64,000 nucleotides of DNA, taken from Halapricum hydrolyticum (GTDB lineage: Archaea; Halobacteriota; Halobacteria; Halobacteriales; Haloarculaceae). This document shows positions 8,328 to 17,608 of this stretch, in pieces (within the stretch, counting starts at the first letter, position 1; each line of letters opens with the position of its first letter). Made by a program: the position numbers and the translations under genes. Below the pieces are notes generated by a model that searched no databases, had not been told where the DNA came from, and worked only from the letters and a program-made list of their open reading frames with translations. The stretch lies in the NCBI GenBank assembly GCA_025517565.1, contig JAOPKD010000010.1, forward strand, positions 1 through 64,000, in the 5' to 3' direction.

Positions 8328-9680
8328 TCAGTCGTCGGCGGCAGTCGGGATCGCCGCCCGTTCGTCTCCGGGGAACTCAAGCGGCGGGAGATACGCCTCG
8401 TTGGCCTCGATCAACTCCTCGGTCATCTCGTGAAGCTCCTCGAGCGTGCAGGCCGCCGACGAGAGGGGATCGAGCTTGACCGCTCTGTGGACCTTCGAGC
8501 GGTCGCCCTCGAGAGCACCCTCGACGGCGAGTTCGTAGACGGCCGTATGTTGCTGGTCGAGCGTCGCGATCTCGGGCGGTAGCTCGCCGACCGAGCACGG
8601 GTGGATCCCGGCCCCGTCGGCGAATACCGGAACCTCGACGCACGCGTCGTTCGGCAGATTCGCGATCGAATCCTCGTGGTTGGGCACGTTGAGATTGAAC
8701 CGCCGCGGCGTGTCGGTCTCCAGTGAATGGATCAGTCGCGCCGCGTACTCCTCGGAGCGTTCGACGCCGACCTCCTCGAGGTCCACGTCGAGCTCTGGAC
8801 TGTCCCGTTCCTCGGACCGCTCCGTCCAGCCCTTGAGGTACGTCGCCGTCGGCATCCGCTCGGCGTAATTGGTGCCGGTCAGCTCCTCGATGGCGTCCTC
8901 GTCGGTGCGGAAGTACGGGACGTACTCGCTCATGTGGTGGCTGGACTCCGTCGGGAACAGCCCGAAGTGACGCAGCATCTCGAAGCGAACCGTGTCCTTG
9001 CGGTAGGTCTCCTCGTCGTGATAGGCTTCTCGGAGGTCCGGATAGATGGACTCGCCGTCGTGTTTCGCTTCGAGGAAAAACGCCATGTGGTTGATGCCCG
9101 CGACCCAGTAGTCGAGTTCGTCCTCGGGCACGTCGACGTACTCGGCGATCGCTTCGGCCGTATGTGGGACCGAGTGGCACAGCCCGACGACTTCGATGTC
9201 GGTCGCCTCGTAGACGGCCTTGCAGACGATCGCCATCGGGTTCGTGTAGTTCAAAAGCAAGGCGTCGGGACAGACGTCTTCCATGTCGCGGGCGATATCG
9301 AGCATCGTCGGAATCGTCCGTAACCCACGGAACACGCCGCCCGGGCCCGTCGTGTCGCCGATGGCTTGCTCGATCCCGTACTTTTCGGGGATGCGGATCT
9401 CGTTCTCGAACGGCTCCGTCCCGCCGACGTTGATCATGTTGAGGACGTAATCGGCACCTTCAAGCGCCGCCCGCCGGTCGGTCGTCGCCTCGACGGTAGC
9501 GTCGAGCCCCTCGTTGTCGATCATCGCGTCCGCGACCGCGTGAGTCTGTTCGAGCCGGTGTTCGTCGATGTCCATCAGCCTGATCTCGCTGTCGGACAGT
9601 GCCTCATAGGAGAGAATGTCCCCGATCAGGTTCGTGGCGAACACCATACTGCCGGCTCCGATAAACGTGATCGTCGGCAT
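8328..9680 (-). CDS. GH4 family glycosidase, alpha-galactosidase type (MelA-like)
   Basis: GH4 enzymes cleave glycosides by an NAD-dependent oxidation/elimination mechanism with a divalent metal. The Rossmann motif ITFIGAGSMVFATNL is at residues of about 4-18. The metal-ligand segment GLCHSVPHT has the Cys-His-Ser of the alpha-galactosidase/alpha-glucuronidase branch, and the second ligand segment is GINHMAFF. The length of 450 residues is standard. The ATG at 9680 sets the Rossmann strand at the N-terminus and has a TATA-like box 28 bases upstream (about 9705-9715). It is cytoplasmic. The GH27 gene upstream, the ABC transporter and the Leloir genes point to melibiose/raffinose-type alpha-galactosides. 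Confidence 0.88.
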   Translation of the reverse strand: MPTITFIGAGSMVFATNLIGDILSYEALSDSEIRLMDIDEHRLEQTHAVADAMIDNEGLDATVEATTDRRAALEGADYVLNMINVGGTEPFENEIRIPEKYGIEQAIGDTTGPGGVFRGLRTIPTMLDIARDMEDVCPDALLLNYTNPMAIVCKAVYEATDIEVVGLCHSVPHTAEAIAEYVDVPEDELDYWVAGINHMAFFLEAKHDGESIYPDLREAYHDEETYRKDTVRFEMLRHFGLFPTESSHHMSEYVPYFRTDEDAIEELTGTNYAERMPTATYLKGWTERSEERDSPELDVDLEEVGVERSEEYAARLIHSLETDTPRRFNLNVPNHEDSIANLPNDACVEVPVFADGAGIHPCSVGELPPEIATLDQQHTAVYELAVEGALEGDRSKVHRAVKLDPLSSAACTLEELHEMTEELIEANEAYLPPLEFPGDERAAIPTAADD

Positions 9681-9752
9681 GCGAAGCACTCGCTATTGGA
9701 GGATAATAAATCTTGTCTAATTTTCACCGATCTCGGAGTACAGGTACTGCAG

Positions 9753-10934
9753 TTATTCGGGAATAACTCGGAACATCGCGACGTCGTGCGGGTCAACCGT
9801 CGCGTGCAACTGCCCGTCAGTCTCCCGGATCTCGTCGTTCCAGACGTCTCGCACGGTGTAGGCCGCCGCGTCGACCGGCATATCGACCGTCTCGACAGTC
9901 GTCTCGATGTCTGTGGTCGACTCGCCGCGGTTGAACAGGATTACCGCACACTCCTCGCCGGCCAGTCGCTTGCTCCAGACCTCCGTCTCCCCGAGTACGC
10001 CGTCGCGAGTCCCCTGGATCCCCAGCGGGTCCTGGTCGATCGCGATGGCGTCCTCGTTAGTCAGCAGTTCGCGCGTCCAGTCGTCCATCGCCGCGAGGTC
10101 GTTGCCGGCCATCAGCGGCGCGCCGAACAGACACCAGAAGCTGAAGTGCGTTCGCTCCTCGGCGGGCGTCAGCGCGCGGTCGATCTCTACGTCTTCGAGC
10201 TGCGACTGGCCCGAATCCGGGCCGTTCCCTATCTGGAGCATATCGGGGTCGTTCCATCCGCCGGGACCGTGGTGGGGAGCCATCTCGCGCTCGTCCATCT
10301 GATCGATGATGTCGACGATCCCGAGGCCGAACTCTTGCTCGTCGGTCGTCCACTTCGCGACGATGTCGTGGGTCGCCCGCCAGAGGTGGCCGCCGGCGTT
10401 GCGGCCCCAGCGCCACGGTTCGTTCCGCCCCCACTCGCAGATGCTGTAGACGATGTCGCGATCGACTTCTGCGAGCGCGTTCCCCATCGCACTGTAGCGC
10501 GCGATCGCGTCGTTGCTCTCGTGGTCGCCGCAGTTGTCGTACTTCAGGTAGTCGACGCCCCAGTCGGCGAACTGCCGGGCGTGCAGGCGCTCGCGTCCGA
10601 GACTCGCCGGGAGCCCCTGGCAGGTTCGGGTGCCTGCAGACGAGTAGATGCCGAACTTGAGCCCCTTCCCGTGGACGTATTCGGCCAGCGACTCGATACC
10701 GCTCGGGAAGTCCTCCGCGTGCGGCTGGAGTCGACCCTCGTCGTCTACCTCGTCGGCCATCCAGCAGTCGTCGACCACGAGATACTCGTAGCCGGCGTCC
10801 CGGAGTCCGGTCTCGACGAGTTGGTCCGCCGCGGTGCGGATATCCTCCTCGGTCACGTCACAGCTGAACACGTTCCAGGAGTTCCAGCCCATCGGCGGCG
10901 TCGCGGCTAGTTCAGTGTCGCCTGTCGCGAACAT
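9753..10934 (-). CDS. GH27 alpha-galactosidase
   Basis: The protein removes terminal alpha-D-galactose. The N-terminal signature ATPPMGWNSWNVFSC is that of GH27. The nucleophile Asp133 is in YLKYDNC, the probable acid/base Asp190 in WRATHDI, and the substrate-binding motif WNDPDML follows. The 393-residue chain consists of the catalytic barrel and a C-terminal beta domain. No signal peptide follows the ATG at 10934, so it acts in the cytoplasm. That ATG is preferred because a TATA-like box (about 10955-10967) lies 27 bases upstream. Having a second alpha-galactosidase unrelated in fold to the GH4 enzyme next door is notable; the two differ in mechanism and cofactor need. Confidence 0.92.
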   Translation of the reverse strand: MFATGDTELAATPPMGWNSWNVFSCDVTEEDIRTAADQLVETGLRDAGYEYLVVDDCWMADEVDDEGRLQPHAEDFPSGIESLAEYVHGKGLKFGIYSSAGTRTCQGLPASLGRERLHARQFADWGVDYLKYDNCGDHESNDAIARYSAMGNALAEVDRDIVYSICEWGRNEPWRWGRNAGGHLWRATHDIVAKWTTDEQEFGLGIVDIIDQMDEREMAPHHGPGGWNDPDMLQIGNGPDSGQSQLEDVEIDRALTPAEERTHFSFWCLFGAPLMAGNDLAAMDDWTRELLTNEDAIAIDQDPLGIQGTRDGVLGETEVWSKRLAGEECAVILFNRGESTTDIETTVETVDMPVDAAAYTVRDVWNDEIRETDGQLHATVDPHDVAMFRVIPE

Positions 10935-11041
10935 GCGATTATCTGTACGATCGATACATAAATATCTATCTACCAGATACGATGGGCAATGTAGACTCAG
11001 TATAATAAAGATATAAGTGGGCGTATCAAGAGTACCCATGC

Positions 11042-12223
11042 ATGGGAGAACTCGAGATCAGAGACCTCACCAAGGTATTCCACGATGACGGCGGTGATAT
11101 CGTGGCCGTCGATGACCTCGACATCGAGATCGAGGACGGGGAGTTGATCGTTCTCGTCGGCCCCTCAGGTTGCGGGAAGTCGACGACGTTGCGCTGCGTC
11201 GCGGGACTGGAGTCGCCGACGGACGGCGACATCGTCCTCGACGGGACGGCCGTGACCGATCAAAAGCCGAAAGAGCGGGACATGGCGATGGTGTTCCAGA
11301 GCTACGCGCTGTACCCACACATGTCCTCCCGGGAGAACATGGAGTTCGGACTGAAGATGGCGACTGATCTCCCGAAAGACGAGATCAGGTCACGGGTCGA
11401 AGAGACGGCGGAGATGCTGGGGATCTCGGAGCTGCTCGACAAGAAGCCGGACGAACTCTCCGGCGGCCAACAGCAGCGAGTCGCGCTGGGACGGGCGATC
11501 GTCCGCGAACCCGAGGTGTTCCTGATGGACGAACCGCTCTCGAACCTCGACGCGAAACTGCGCACCCAGATGCGTACCGAACTCCAGGCGCTCCAGCAGG
11601 ACCTGGGGGTGACGACGCTGTACGTGACCCACGACCAGACCGAGGCGATGACGATGAGCGATCGGATCGCCGTGCTCAACGACGGCGAACTCCAGCAGTT
11701 CGGGACGCCGCTGGAATGCTATCACGAGCCCGAGAACGAGTTCGTCGCCGGCTTCATCGGCTCGCCGAGCATGAACTTCTTTGACGTCGAACTGGACACG
11801 ACGGGTGACCGTCCCGCGCTCGTCCACGAGGGCTTCAGATACGACCTCGAGGAGGACGTCTACGCGGACATCGAGGGCCACGGCGAGCGGTTCACTCTCG
11901 GCATCCGGCCGGAAGACATCGAACTGGCGACCGCCGACGAGCCCAATGCCGTGACGACGACGGTCGAAGTCACCGAGCCGCTCGGGGAGGTGACCTATGT
12001 CTACCTCGAAATCGGCGACCGGCAGTACACCGCGACGCTCGAGGGCGACCTCGTGATCGAGACGGGACGGACGCTGACGATCCGGTTCCCGCAGGATCGG
12101 ATCCACGTTTTCGACGGGCAGACGGGCGAGGCGCTCCGGAACCGCTCCCGGCCGGACGACGAGGTCGTCGAATCGTTACCCGGCTTCCAGAGCTCCGACA
12201 GCGTGGAAGCCGGTATGGAGTGA
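11042..12223 (+). CDS. Sugar ABC transporter ATP-binding protein (MalK/MsmK/UgpC type)
   Basis: This is the energising subunit of a carbohydrate importer. It has the Walker A GPSGCGKSTT (about residue 38), Q-loop FQSYALYPHM, signature LSGGQQQRVALGRA, Walker B VFLMDEPLSNLD and H-loop YVTHDQTEA. After residue of about 240 come the OB-type (TOBE) repeats typical of MalK. A TATA-like box (about 11011-11018) lies 27 bases before the ATG, so the gene appears leaderless and has its own promoter. The binding protein and two permeases follow, so it belongs to that transporter; it might also serve the orphan binding protein at 3029. Confidence 0.93.
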   Translation: MGELEIRDLTKVFHDDGGDIVAVDDLDIEIEDGELIVLVGPSGCGKSTTLRCVAGLESPTDGDIVLDGTAVTDQKPKERDMAMVFQSYALYPHMSSRENMEFGLKMATDLPKDEIRSRVEETAEMLGISELLDKKPDELSGGQQQRVALGRAIVREPEVFLMDEPLSNLDAKLRTQMRTELQALQQDLGVTTLYVTHDQTEAMTMSDRIAVLNDGELQQFGTPLECYHEPENEFVAGFIGSPSMNFFDVELDTTGDRPALVHEGFRYDLEEDVYADIEGHGERFTLGIRPEDIELATADEPNAVTTTVEVTEPLGEVTYVYLEIGDRQYTATLEGDLVIETGRTLTIRFPQDRIHVFDGQTGEALRNRSRPDDEVVESLPGFQSSDSVEAGME

Positions 12224-12269
12224 GGGTTGTCAATGTTTCTCTCTACAGCTCCGGGAAAATCTGGGAAAG

Positions 12270-12281
12270 GTATAAATACCA
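12270..12281 (+). promoter_or_regulatory. TATA-like promoter of the transporter operon
   Basis: The palindromic GGTATAAATACC lies 33 bases before the ATG of the binding-protein gene and 46 bases after the ATPase stop. It gives the binding protein, permeases and beta-galactosidase a promoter separate from that of the ATPase. Confidence 0.5.
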
Positions 12282-12313
12282 TCCGTCATAATCGGCCCAA
12301 TGGGTATTAAATC

Positions 12314-13657
12314 ATGAACGAGTCAGGTACGAGTGGCTGGAGTAGACGGTCGATGCTGAAGGGGCTCGGCGTCGGTGCGGCGGCCAGTCTCGCAGGCTGC
12401 GGCGGTCTCGGTGGCGGCAACGGCGACGGTGAACAGGCGCTGATGTGGGAGTACGGGTTCCCGAACACGGAAGGGGCAGAGCCGGTCTGGCGGAACAAGT
12501 TCGAGTCGATGTACGAGGAGCTGGCCGGCGAAGAGATCCAGATCAGCCGGTATTCGTACGAGGATCTCCGCCAGAAGTTCCTCACGGGTGCGAGCACCGG
12601 CGACCCCGACGCAATCGAGGGGACGCTGAGTCACCTCTCGGAGTACATCGCCGCAGAGCACGTCGAACCGCTCGACGATCTCGCCGACTCGATCGATCAC
12701 CTCGACGGGTACGTCGACAGCACCGTCGAGGCGATGACCTACCAGGACACGTTATACGCGCTCCCCTACGAGGGCAACGCGAGAGCGCTTTTCGTCCGGC
12801 AGGACATCCTCGACGAACTCGGTCAGGACGTCCCGGAGTCGGCCGAAGCGTTCCACGAGATCGGTCGGATGATCAACGACGAGTACGACGACGTCACCGC
12901 GTTCCACAACTGTACCAAGGACGGAAGCGTCCGGGCGTTCCAGGAGTGGATGACCCACATCTACCAGCACACCGATCAGCTGTACGTGCCGGATGGGGAC
13001 GGCTGGCAGCTCAACATCGAGGCCGACGCGCTGGGACAGGTCTTCGACAACTGGTACTACCAGATCTACGCGGCTGACAACCCGGTCGGCGATCCGGACG
13101 ACCTGGGCACAGGCTGGCAGACTAACGACCCCGGCTACATCAACGGCAATTACGCGTTCATCGAGAGCGGCACCTGGATGCGAAACTGGACGTCCGGCGA
13201 GAACATTCAGAGCACCGATGCCGCCAAGGATATCTTGGACAACAAGACACTGATCGCACATCCTGCACACGCCGATGGGGCCTCGAGAGGGACGTTCCTC
13301 GAGGTCAAGCCGGTCATGGTCAACACCCACTCCGATCAGATCGAGAAGGGGAAGACAGCCGTCGAGGCCTACACGCACCCGGAGACGCTCGGCGAAGGCA
13401 TGGCGCAGGATCCCGAAGGGTCGGGGAAGGCGATGACGCCAGTTCACGACGACGTCGAGTCGACGATCGAAAACGAGAACTGGCAGCCGCTCACCGATAT
13501 CTTCACGACCGGCCGTGCCCTCGCGAAAGCGACCTGGGGGCCGGTCCGCGAGGAGTTCTACACCTACATGCAGGAGGTCTCCTACGGAGAGACCGACCCG
13601 TACGACGCTGGCGAACAGTTCCACGAAGCACTGCAGGACCTCGAAAGCGAAATATAA
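12314..13657 (+). CDS. Sugar ABC transporter substrate-binding lipoprotein
   Basis: This is the extracellular binding protein of the importer, probably for galactosides. The N-terminus has the twin-arginine signal SRRSMLKGLG and the lipobox SLAGC, followed by a Gly-rich linker. The remaining roughly 410 residues form a family-1 solute-binding fold. The length of 447 residues is normal. The first permease starts 9 bases after its stop, so they are cotranscribed, and the GH42 beta-galactosidase ends the operon, which hints at a beta-galactoside or mixed galactoside ligand. Confidence 0.9.
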   Translation: MNESGTSGWSRRSMLKGLGVGAAASLAGCGGLGGGNGDGEQALMWEYGFPNTEGAEPVWRNKFESMYEELAGEEIQISRYSYEDLRQKFLTGASTGDPDAIEGTLSHLSEYIAAEHVEPLDDLADSIDHLDGYVDSTVEAMTYQDTLYALPYEGNARALFVRQDILDELGQDVPESAEAFHEIGRMINDEYDDVTAFHNCTKDGSVRAFQEWMTHIYQHTDQLYVPDGDGWQLNIEADALGQVFDNWYYQIYAADNPVGDPDDLGTGWQTNDPGYINGNYAFIESGTWMRNWTSGENIQSTDAAKDILDNKTLIAHPAHADGASRGTFLEVKPVMVNTHSDQIEKGKTAVEAYTHPETLGEGMAQDPEGSGKAMTPVHDDVESTIENENWQPLTDIFTTGRALAKATWGPVREEFYTYMQEVSYGETDPYDAGEQFHEALQDLESEI

Positions 13658-13666
13658 CTACCTCAC

Positions 13667-14581
13667 ATGGCAACGCAGACAGAATCGCAATACAGCCGAT
13701 ACAAAGAGGAGTTCTCGTCGTTTCTCACGGACACGTGGATCGGCTACGCGTTCGTGATTCCGGCGACAGTGCTCCTCGCTGTCGTCATCGGCTATCCCAC
13801 GCTCCGTGGCCTCTATCTGGCGTTTTTCGAGGTGTCGTTACTGAATCCAGAGCAGATGGAGTTCGTCGGCCTGCAGCACTTCCGTGCGCTCGCGGCCGAT
13901 CCGATATTCAAGGCCGCACTGTGGCATACGGTCCTGCTGACCGCGCTGGCCGTCTCGTTCCAGTACCTCCTGGGGCTCGGACTGGCACTGGCGCTGAAAG
14001 AGAAGGTTCCCGGTGCCGGAATCTTCCGGAGCCTCTCGATGGTGACCTGGGTGATGCCGATCATCGTGATGGTCATCATCTTCCGGTTCATGGTCCAGAA
14101 CGGATTCGGTCCGGTCAACATTATCCTCGACAGCCTCGGGATGCGGACCACCTACTGGTTCGGCGAACCGGGCGTGGCGTTCCCGCTGATCGTGGTCATG
14201 CACGTCTGGCGGAACGTCCCGTTCTACGCGATCTCGCTGCTGGCTGCGATGAACTCCATCCCGAAGGAACAGTACGAAGCGGCACGGCTGGACGGGGCCG
14301 GTCCGCTCGAGCGGTTCCGGTACGTCACGCTGCCCCAGATCTCCTACGTGTCGATGATCATGATCGTGCTGCACGTCACGTTCACGTTCAAGAACTTCGA
14401 CATCGTCTATCTCTCGACTGGCGGCGGACCGCTGGGCAACACTGAGGTACTGGCCACCTACGTCTACAAGCAGGCCTTCGAGCAGTACGCGCTCGGGTAC
14501 GGCGCCAGCATCGGTGTCGTGATGTTGATCCTCATGCTCACGTTCACGATCGTCTACGTCAAACTGGAGGAGGTCGACTGA
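13667..14581 (+). CDS. Sugar ABC transporter permease 1 (MalF/UgpA type)
   Basis: This integral membrane subunit forms half of the translocation pore. Six hydrophobic segments are visible, the first at residues of about 25-50. The cytoplasmic coupling loop EQYEAARLDGAGPLERFRYV matches the EAA motif of carbohydrate permeases. The length of 304 residues is standard. It overlaps no gene but sits 9 bases after the binding protein and 1 base before permease 2, typical of translational coupling. Confidence 0.93.
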   Translation: MATQTESQYSRYKEEFSSFLTDTWIGYAFVIPATVLLAVVIGYPTLRGLYLAFFEVSLLNPEQMEFVGLQHFRALAADPIFKAALWHTVLLTALAVSFQYLLGLGLALALKEKVPGAGIFRSLSMVTWVMPIIVMVIIFRFMVQNGFGPVNIILDSLGMRTTYWFGEPGVAFPLIVVMHVWRNVPFYAISLLAAMNSIPKEQYEAARLDGAGPLERFRYVTLPQISYVSMIMIVLHVTFTFKNFDIVYLSTGGGPLGNTEVLATYVYKQAFEQYALGYGASIGVVMLILMLTFTIVYVKLEEVD

Positions 14582-14582
14582 C

Positions 14583-15479
14583 ATGGCAACCAGCACAGAC
14601 CCCGAAGACCGCAATCTCTCCCAGCGGATCGACGCGTGGTTAGACGAAGACATGTCCCCTCGCCGTGCGATCGGCGTGTACCTCGTGCTGGGGCTGTACT
14701 TCGCGTTCCTGCTGTTGCCAGTCGTCTACATGGTGCTGGCGTCGTTCACCAGTCAGAGCTTCCTGTTCTCTCCGGAACTGGTCCCCGCGCTGGGCGATCT
14801 CACCCTCGCAAACTACGAGACTGTCCTCTCGCGAGGTGACTTCCGGACGTACTTCTACAACTCGATGATCGTCGCCACGTCGACGACGCTGCTGGTGTTG
14901 ACCGTGGGAATTCTGGCGGGATACTCGATGAGTCGGTTCGACTACCCTGGACGTGGCGGCCTGCTGTACGCGTTCCTCTCGACGCAGATGCTCCCGATCG
15001 TGCTCATCCTGATCCCGTTCTACATCCTGATGTTCTCGCTGAACCTCGTCGACTCGCTTCTCGGGATCGTCATCGCCCACTCCGTGATCGGCATCCCGCT
15101 GGGCACGTGGCTGCTGAAGGGATATATCGACGACATCCCCGAGTCGCTGGACGAGGCTGCGAAGATGGACGGCTGTTCTCATCTGAGCGTCCTGCGACGG
15201 GTCATCGTCCCGCTCGCGATGCCGGGCATCGCCGTCGCCGGCTTCTACACGTTCATCCTCTCCTGGAACGACTACCTGCTGGTGTCCGTCCTCTCGCAGA
15301 CGGCGGGGACCCGGACGCTGCCGTTCGGCCTGCAGCTGTTCCAGTCACAGAACGCTGTCGCGTGGAACCTGCTGATCACCGCCGCGGTGATCACGATGGC
15401 ACCGGTCATCCTGCTGTTCGCGGTCGCCCAGCGGTGGGTCGTCGAAGGACTCGCCAGCGGCGGCATGAAGGGGAACTGA
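14583..15479 (+). CDS. Sugar ABC transporter permease 2 (MalG/UgpE type)
   Basis: This is the partner permease. After a short charged cytoplasmic N-terminus, six membrane segments follow. The coupling loop is IPESLDEAAKMDGCSHLSVL (EAA motif), and LASGGMKG near the C-terminus is the usual end of this family. It begins one base after the stop of permease 1. The GH42 gene follows after 68 bases. Confidence 0.93.
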   Translation: MATSTDPEDRNLSQRIDAWLDEDMSPRRAIGVYLVLGLYFAFLLLPVVYMVLASFTSQSFLFSPELVPALGDLTLANYETVLSRGDFRTYFYNSMIVATSTTLLVLTVGILAGYSMSRFDYPGRGGLLYAFLSTQMLPIVLILIPFYILMFSLNLVDSLLGIVIAHSVIGIPLGTWLLKGYIDDIPESLDEAAKMDGCSHLSVLRRVIVPLAMPGIAVAGFYTFILSWNDYLLVSVLSQTAGTRTLPFGLQLFQSQNAVAWNLLITAAVITMAPVILLFAVAQRWVVEGLASGGMKGN

Positions 15480-15547
15480 CCGCCTATCCCTTCTCTTTCT
15501 TTCTCGTCGACAAAACTATTTAGCGGTTGGCCCGAGTCAACCGGGAT

Positions 15548-17554
15548 ATGACAGTCGGAGTCTGCTATTTCCCCGAGCACTGGCCGCGCCAGCGCTGGGA
15601 GCGCGACGTCGAACAGATGGCCGAGGCAGGGCTGGAGTACGTCCGTATGGCCGAGTTCTCCTGGGGACGGATCGAACCCGAGCGCGGCGAGTTCGACTTC
15701 GAGTGGCTCGACGAGGCGATCGAGTTGATCGGTGACCACGGGATGGAGGTCATCCTCTGTACCCCGACCGCGACGCCGCCGAAGTGGCTCGTCGACGAGC
15801 GCCCCGAGATCCTGCAGGAGGACCCCGACGGAACCGTCCGGGAATTCGGCAGTCGTCGCCACTACTGTTTCAACTCCCCGGCCTACCGCGAGGAGACCGA
15901 GCGGATCGTCACCCGAATGGCGCGACGCTACGCTGACAACCCACACGTCGCGGGCTGGCAGACCGACAACGAGTACGGCTGTCACGAGACCGTCCGGTGT
16001 TACTGTGCGGACTGCTCGAACGCGTTCAGCGAGTGGCTCGCCGACCGGCACGGCGACGTCGACGCGCTCAACGAGGCCTGGGGGACGACCTTCTGGAGCC
16101 AGCAGTACCCCGACTTCGAGGCGGTCGAGCCGCCGGGCCCGACGCCGGCCGAACACCACCCCTCGAGGCTGCTCGCGTACTACCGGTTCGCCAGCGACAG
16201 CGTCGCCGAGTACAACCGATTGCAGACGGAGATTCTCCGGGAGGTCAACGACGACTGGCTGGTGACGCATAACTTCATGGGACACTTCTCGACGCTCGAC
16301 GCCTACGACGTGGCAGCGGATCTGGATCTCGTTTCGTGGGACTCCTATCCGACTGGGTTCGTCCAGGACCGCCGCGAAGCCGGGGCGACCGTCGAGGAGT
16401 TGCGTGCGGGCGACCCGGATCAGGTCGGTCTCAACCACGATATCTACCGCGGCGCGCTGGCGCAGCCGTTCTGGGTGATGGAACAGCAACCGGGCGACGT
16501 CAACTGGCCGCCACACGCTCCCCAGCCCGCCGACGGCGCGATGCGGCTGTGGGCACATCACGCGGTCGCTCACGGCGGCGACGCCGTGCTCTACTTCCGG
16601 TGGCGACGCTGTCGGCAGGGCCAGGAGCAGTATCACGCGGGCTTGCGCAAGCAGGACGGCTCGCCCGACCGCGGCTACGCGGATGCGAGCGACGCCGCCG
16701 AGGAGCTGTTCGATCTCGGTCCCGTCGACGCTCCGGTCGCGTTGCTCCACAGCTACGAGAACCTCTGGGCCACGAACATACAGCCGCACGCGCCGGATTT
16801 CGACTACTGGACGCACGCGGGCACCTACTACCGGGCGCTTCGCCGCCGCGGCGTGCAGGTGGACGTCGTGCCGCCGGAGCGCGACCTCGATGGGTACGCG
16901 GCCGTCGTCGCGCCGACGCTGTATCTCCTCGACGACGCGCTGGCGACCCGGCTGGAAGCGTACGTCGAGGACGGTGGACAACTCCTGGTCGGTGCCCGGA
17001 GCGGCGAGAAGGACCCGTACAACAAGCTGCCGGACGCGCTTCAACCAGGGCCGCTCGCCGGTCTCGTCGGCGCGACCGTCGCCCAGCACGAGAGCCTCCC
17101 GGAGCAGGTGCCGACGCGGGTCGACTACGACGGCGACGAGTACGACTACCGGACCTGGGCCGAGTGGCTCGACCCCGACGACGCGACGGTCCAGGGGCGA
17201 CATCGCAGCGGCCCGGCTGACGGACAAGCGGCCGTCGTCGACGCCGAGCGTGGCCGGGGACGCGTCACGTACTGTGGTGTCTGGCCCGGTCGGGAACTGG
17301 CCGACGCGCTCGCCGGCGACCTCCTCGAGCGGGCCGGCGTCACAACTCACGCACCGCTCCCCGACGGCGTGCGAGTCGCCGAGCGGGACGGCCATGTCTG
17401 GGTGACGAACTTCACGGACGCCCCGGTGTCGGTCGACGTCCCGGGCGGCGCTGCCTGGATTGTCGGCGACGAGCGGGTCGGGGCCTACGACGTCGGCGTC
17501 CTCGAAGGCACGCTCGGAGACGTGACCGTGACACGGGAGAACGGCGGACCGTGA
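15548..17554 (+). CDS. GH42 beta-galactosidase
   Basis: The enzyme releases beta-linked galactose inside the cell. The N-terminus (VGVCYFPEHWPRQRW) is the usual GH42 start. The acid/base Glu is in QTDNEYGC and the nucleophile Glu in VMEQQPGDVNW. Cys residues CYCADCSNAF just after the acid/base correspond to the zinc site of GH42 trimers. The trimerisation domain and a small C-terminal beta domain follow; 668 residues is a normal length. The ATG at 15548 is preferred to a TTG at 15527 because homology begins there. The 3' end, including the stop codon, is tandemly duplicated (see repeat). It closes the transporter operon. Confidence 0.93.
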   Translation: MTVGVCYFPEHWPRQRWERDVEQMAEAGLEYVRMAEFSWGRIEPERGEFDFEWLDEAIELIGDHGMEVILCTPTATPPKWLVDERPEILQEDPDGTVREFGSRRHYCFNSPAYREETERIVTRMARRYADNPHVAGWQTDNEYGCHETVRCYCADCSNAFSEWLADRHGDVDALNEAWGTTFWSQQYPDFEAVEPPGPTPAEHHPSRLLAYYRFASDSVAEYNRLQTEILREVNDDWLVTHNFMGHFSTLDAYDVAADLDLVSWDSYPTGFVQDRREAGATVEELRAGDPDQVGLNHDIYRGALAQPFWVMEQQPGDVNWPPHAPQPADGAMRLWAHHAVAHGGDAVLYFRWRRCRQGQEQYHAGLRKQDGSPDRGYADASDAAEELFDLGPVDAPVALLHSYENLWATNIQPHAPDFDYWTHAGTYYRALRRRGVQVDVVPPERDLDGYAAVVAPTLYLLDDALATRLEAYVEDGGQLLVGARSGEKDPYNKLPDALQPGPLAGLVGATVAQHESLPEQVPTRVDYDGDEYDYRTWAEWLDPDDATVQGRHRSGPADGQAAVVDAERGRGRVTYCGVWPGRELADALAGDLLERAGVTTHAPLPDGVRVAERDGHVWVTNFTDAPVSVDVPGGAAWIVGDERVGAYDVGVLEGTLGDVTVTRENGGP

Positions 17555-17590
17555 CACGAGAGAACGGCGGACCGTGACACGGGAGAACAG
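17528..17590. repeat. 23-bp tandem repeat over the GH42 stop codon
   Basis: About 2.7 copies of a 23-bp unit beginning GTGACACGGG are found. The first copy encodes the last residues of the beta-galactosidase, the stop codon TGA lies at the junction with the second copy (17551-17573), and the third is partial. One or two base changes separate copies. Confidence 0.85.
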
Positions 17591-17608
17591 CGAAGACGAC
17601 GGGAGGCG

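Noticed and set aside
15272..17557. 761-codon antisense open frame opposite the GH42 gene
   Set aside because: Same reason: long shadow frames are expected in GC-rich genes, and the sense frame is clearly a beta-galactosidase.
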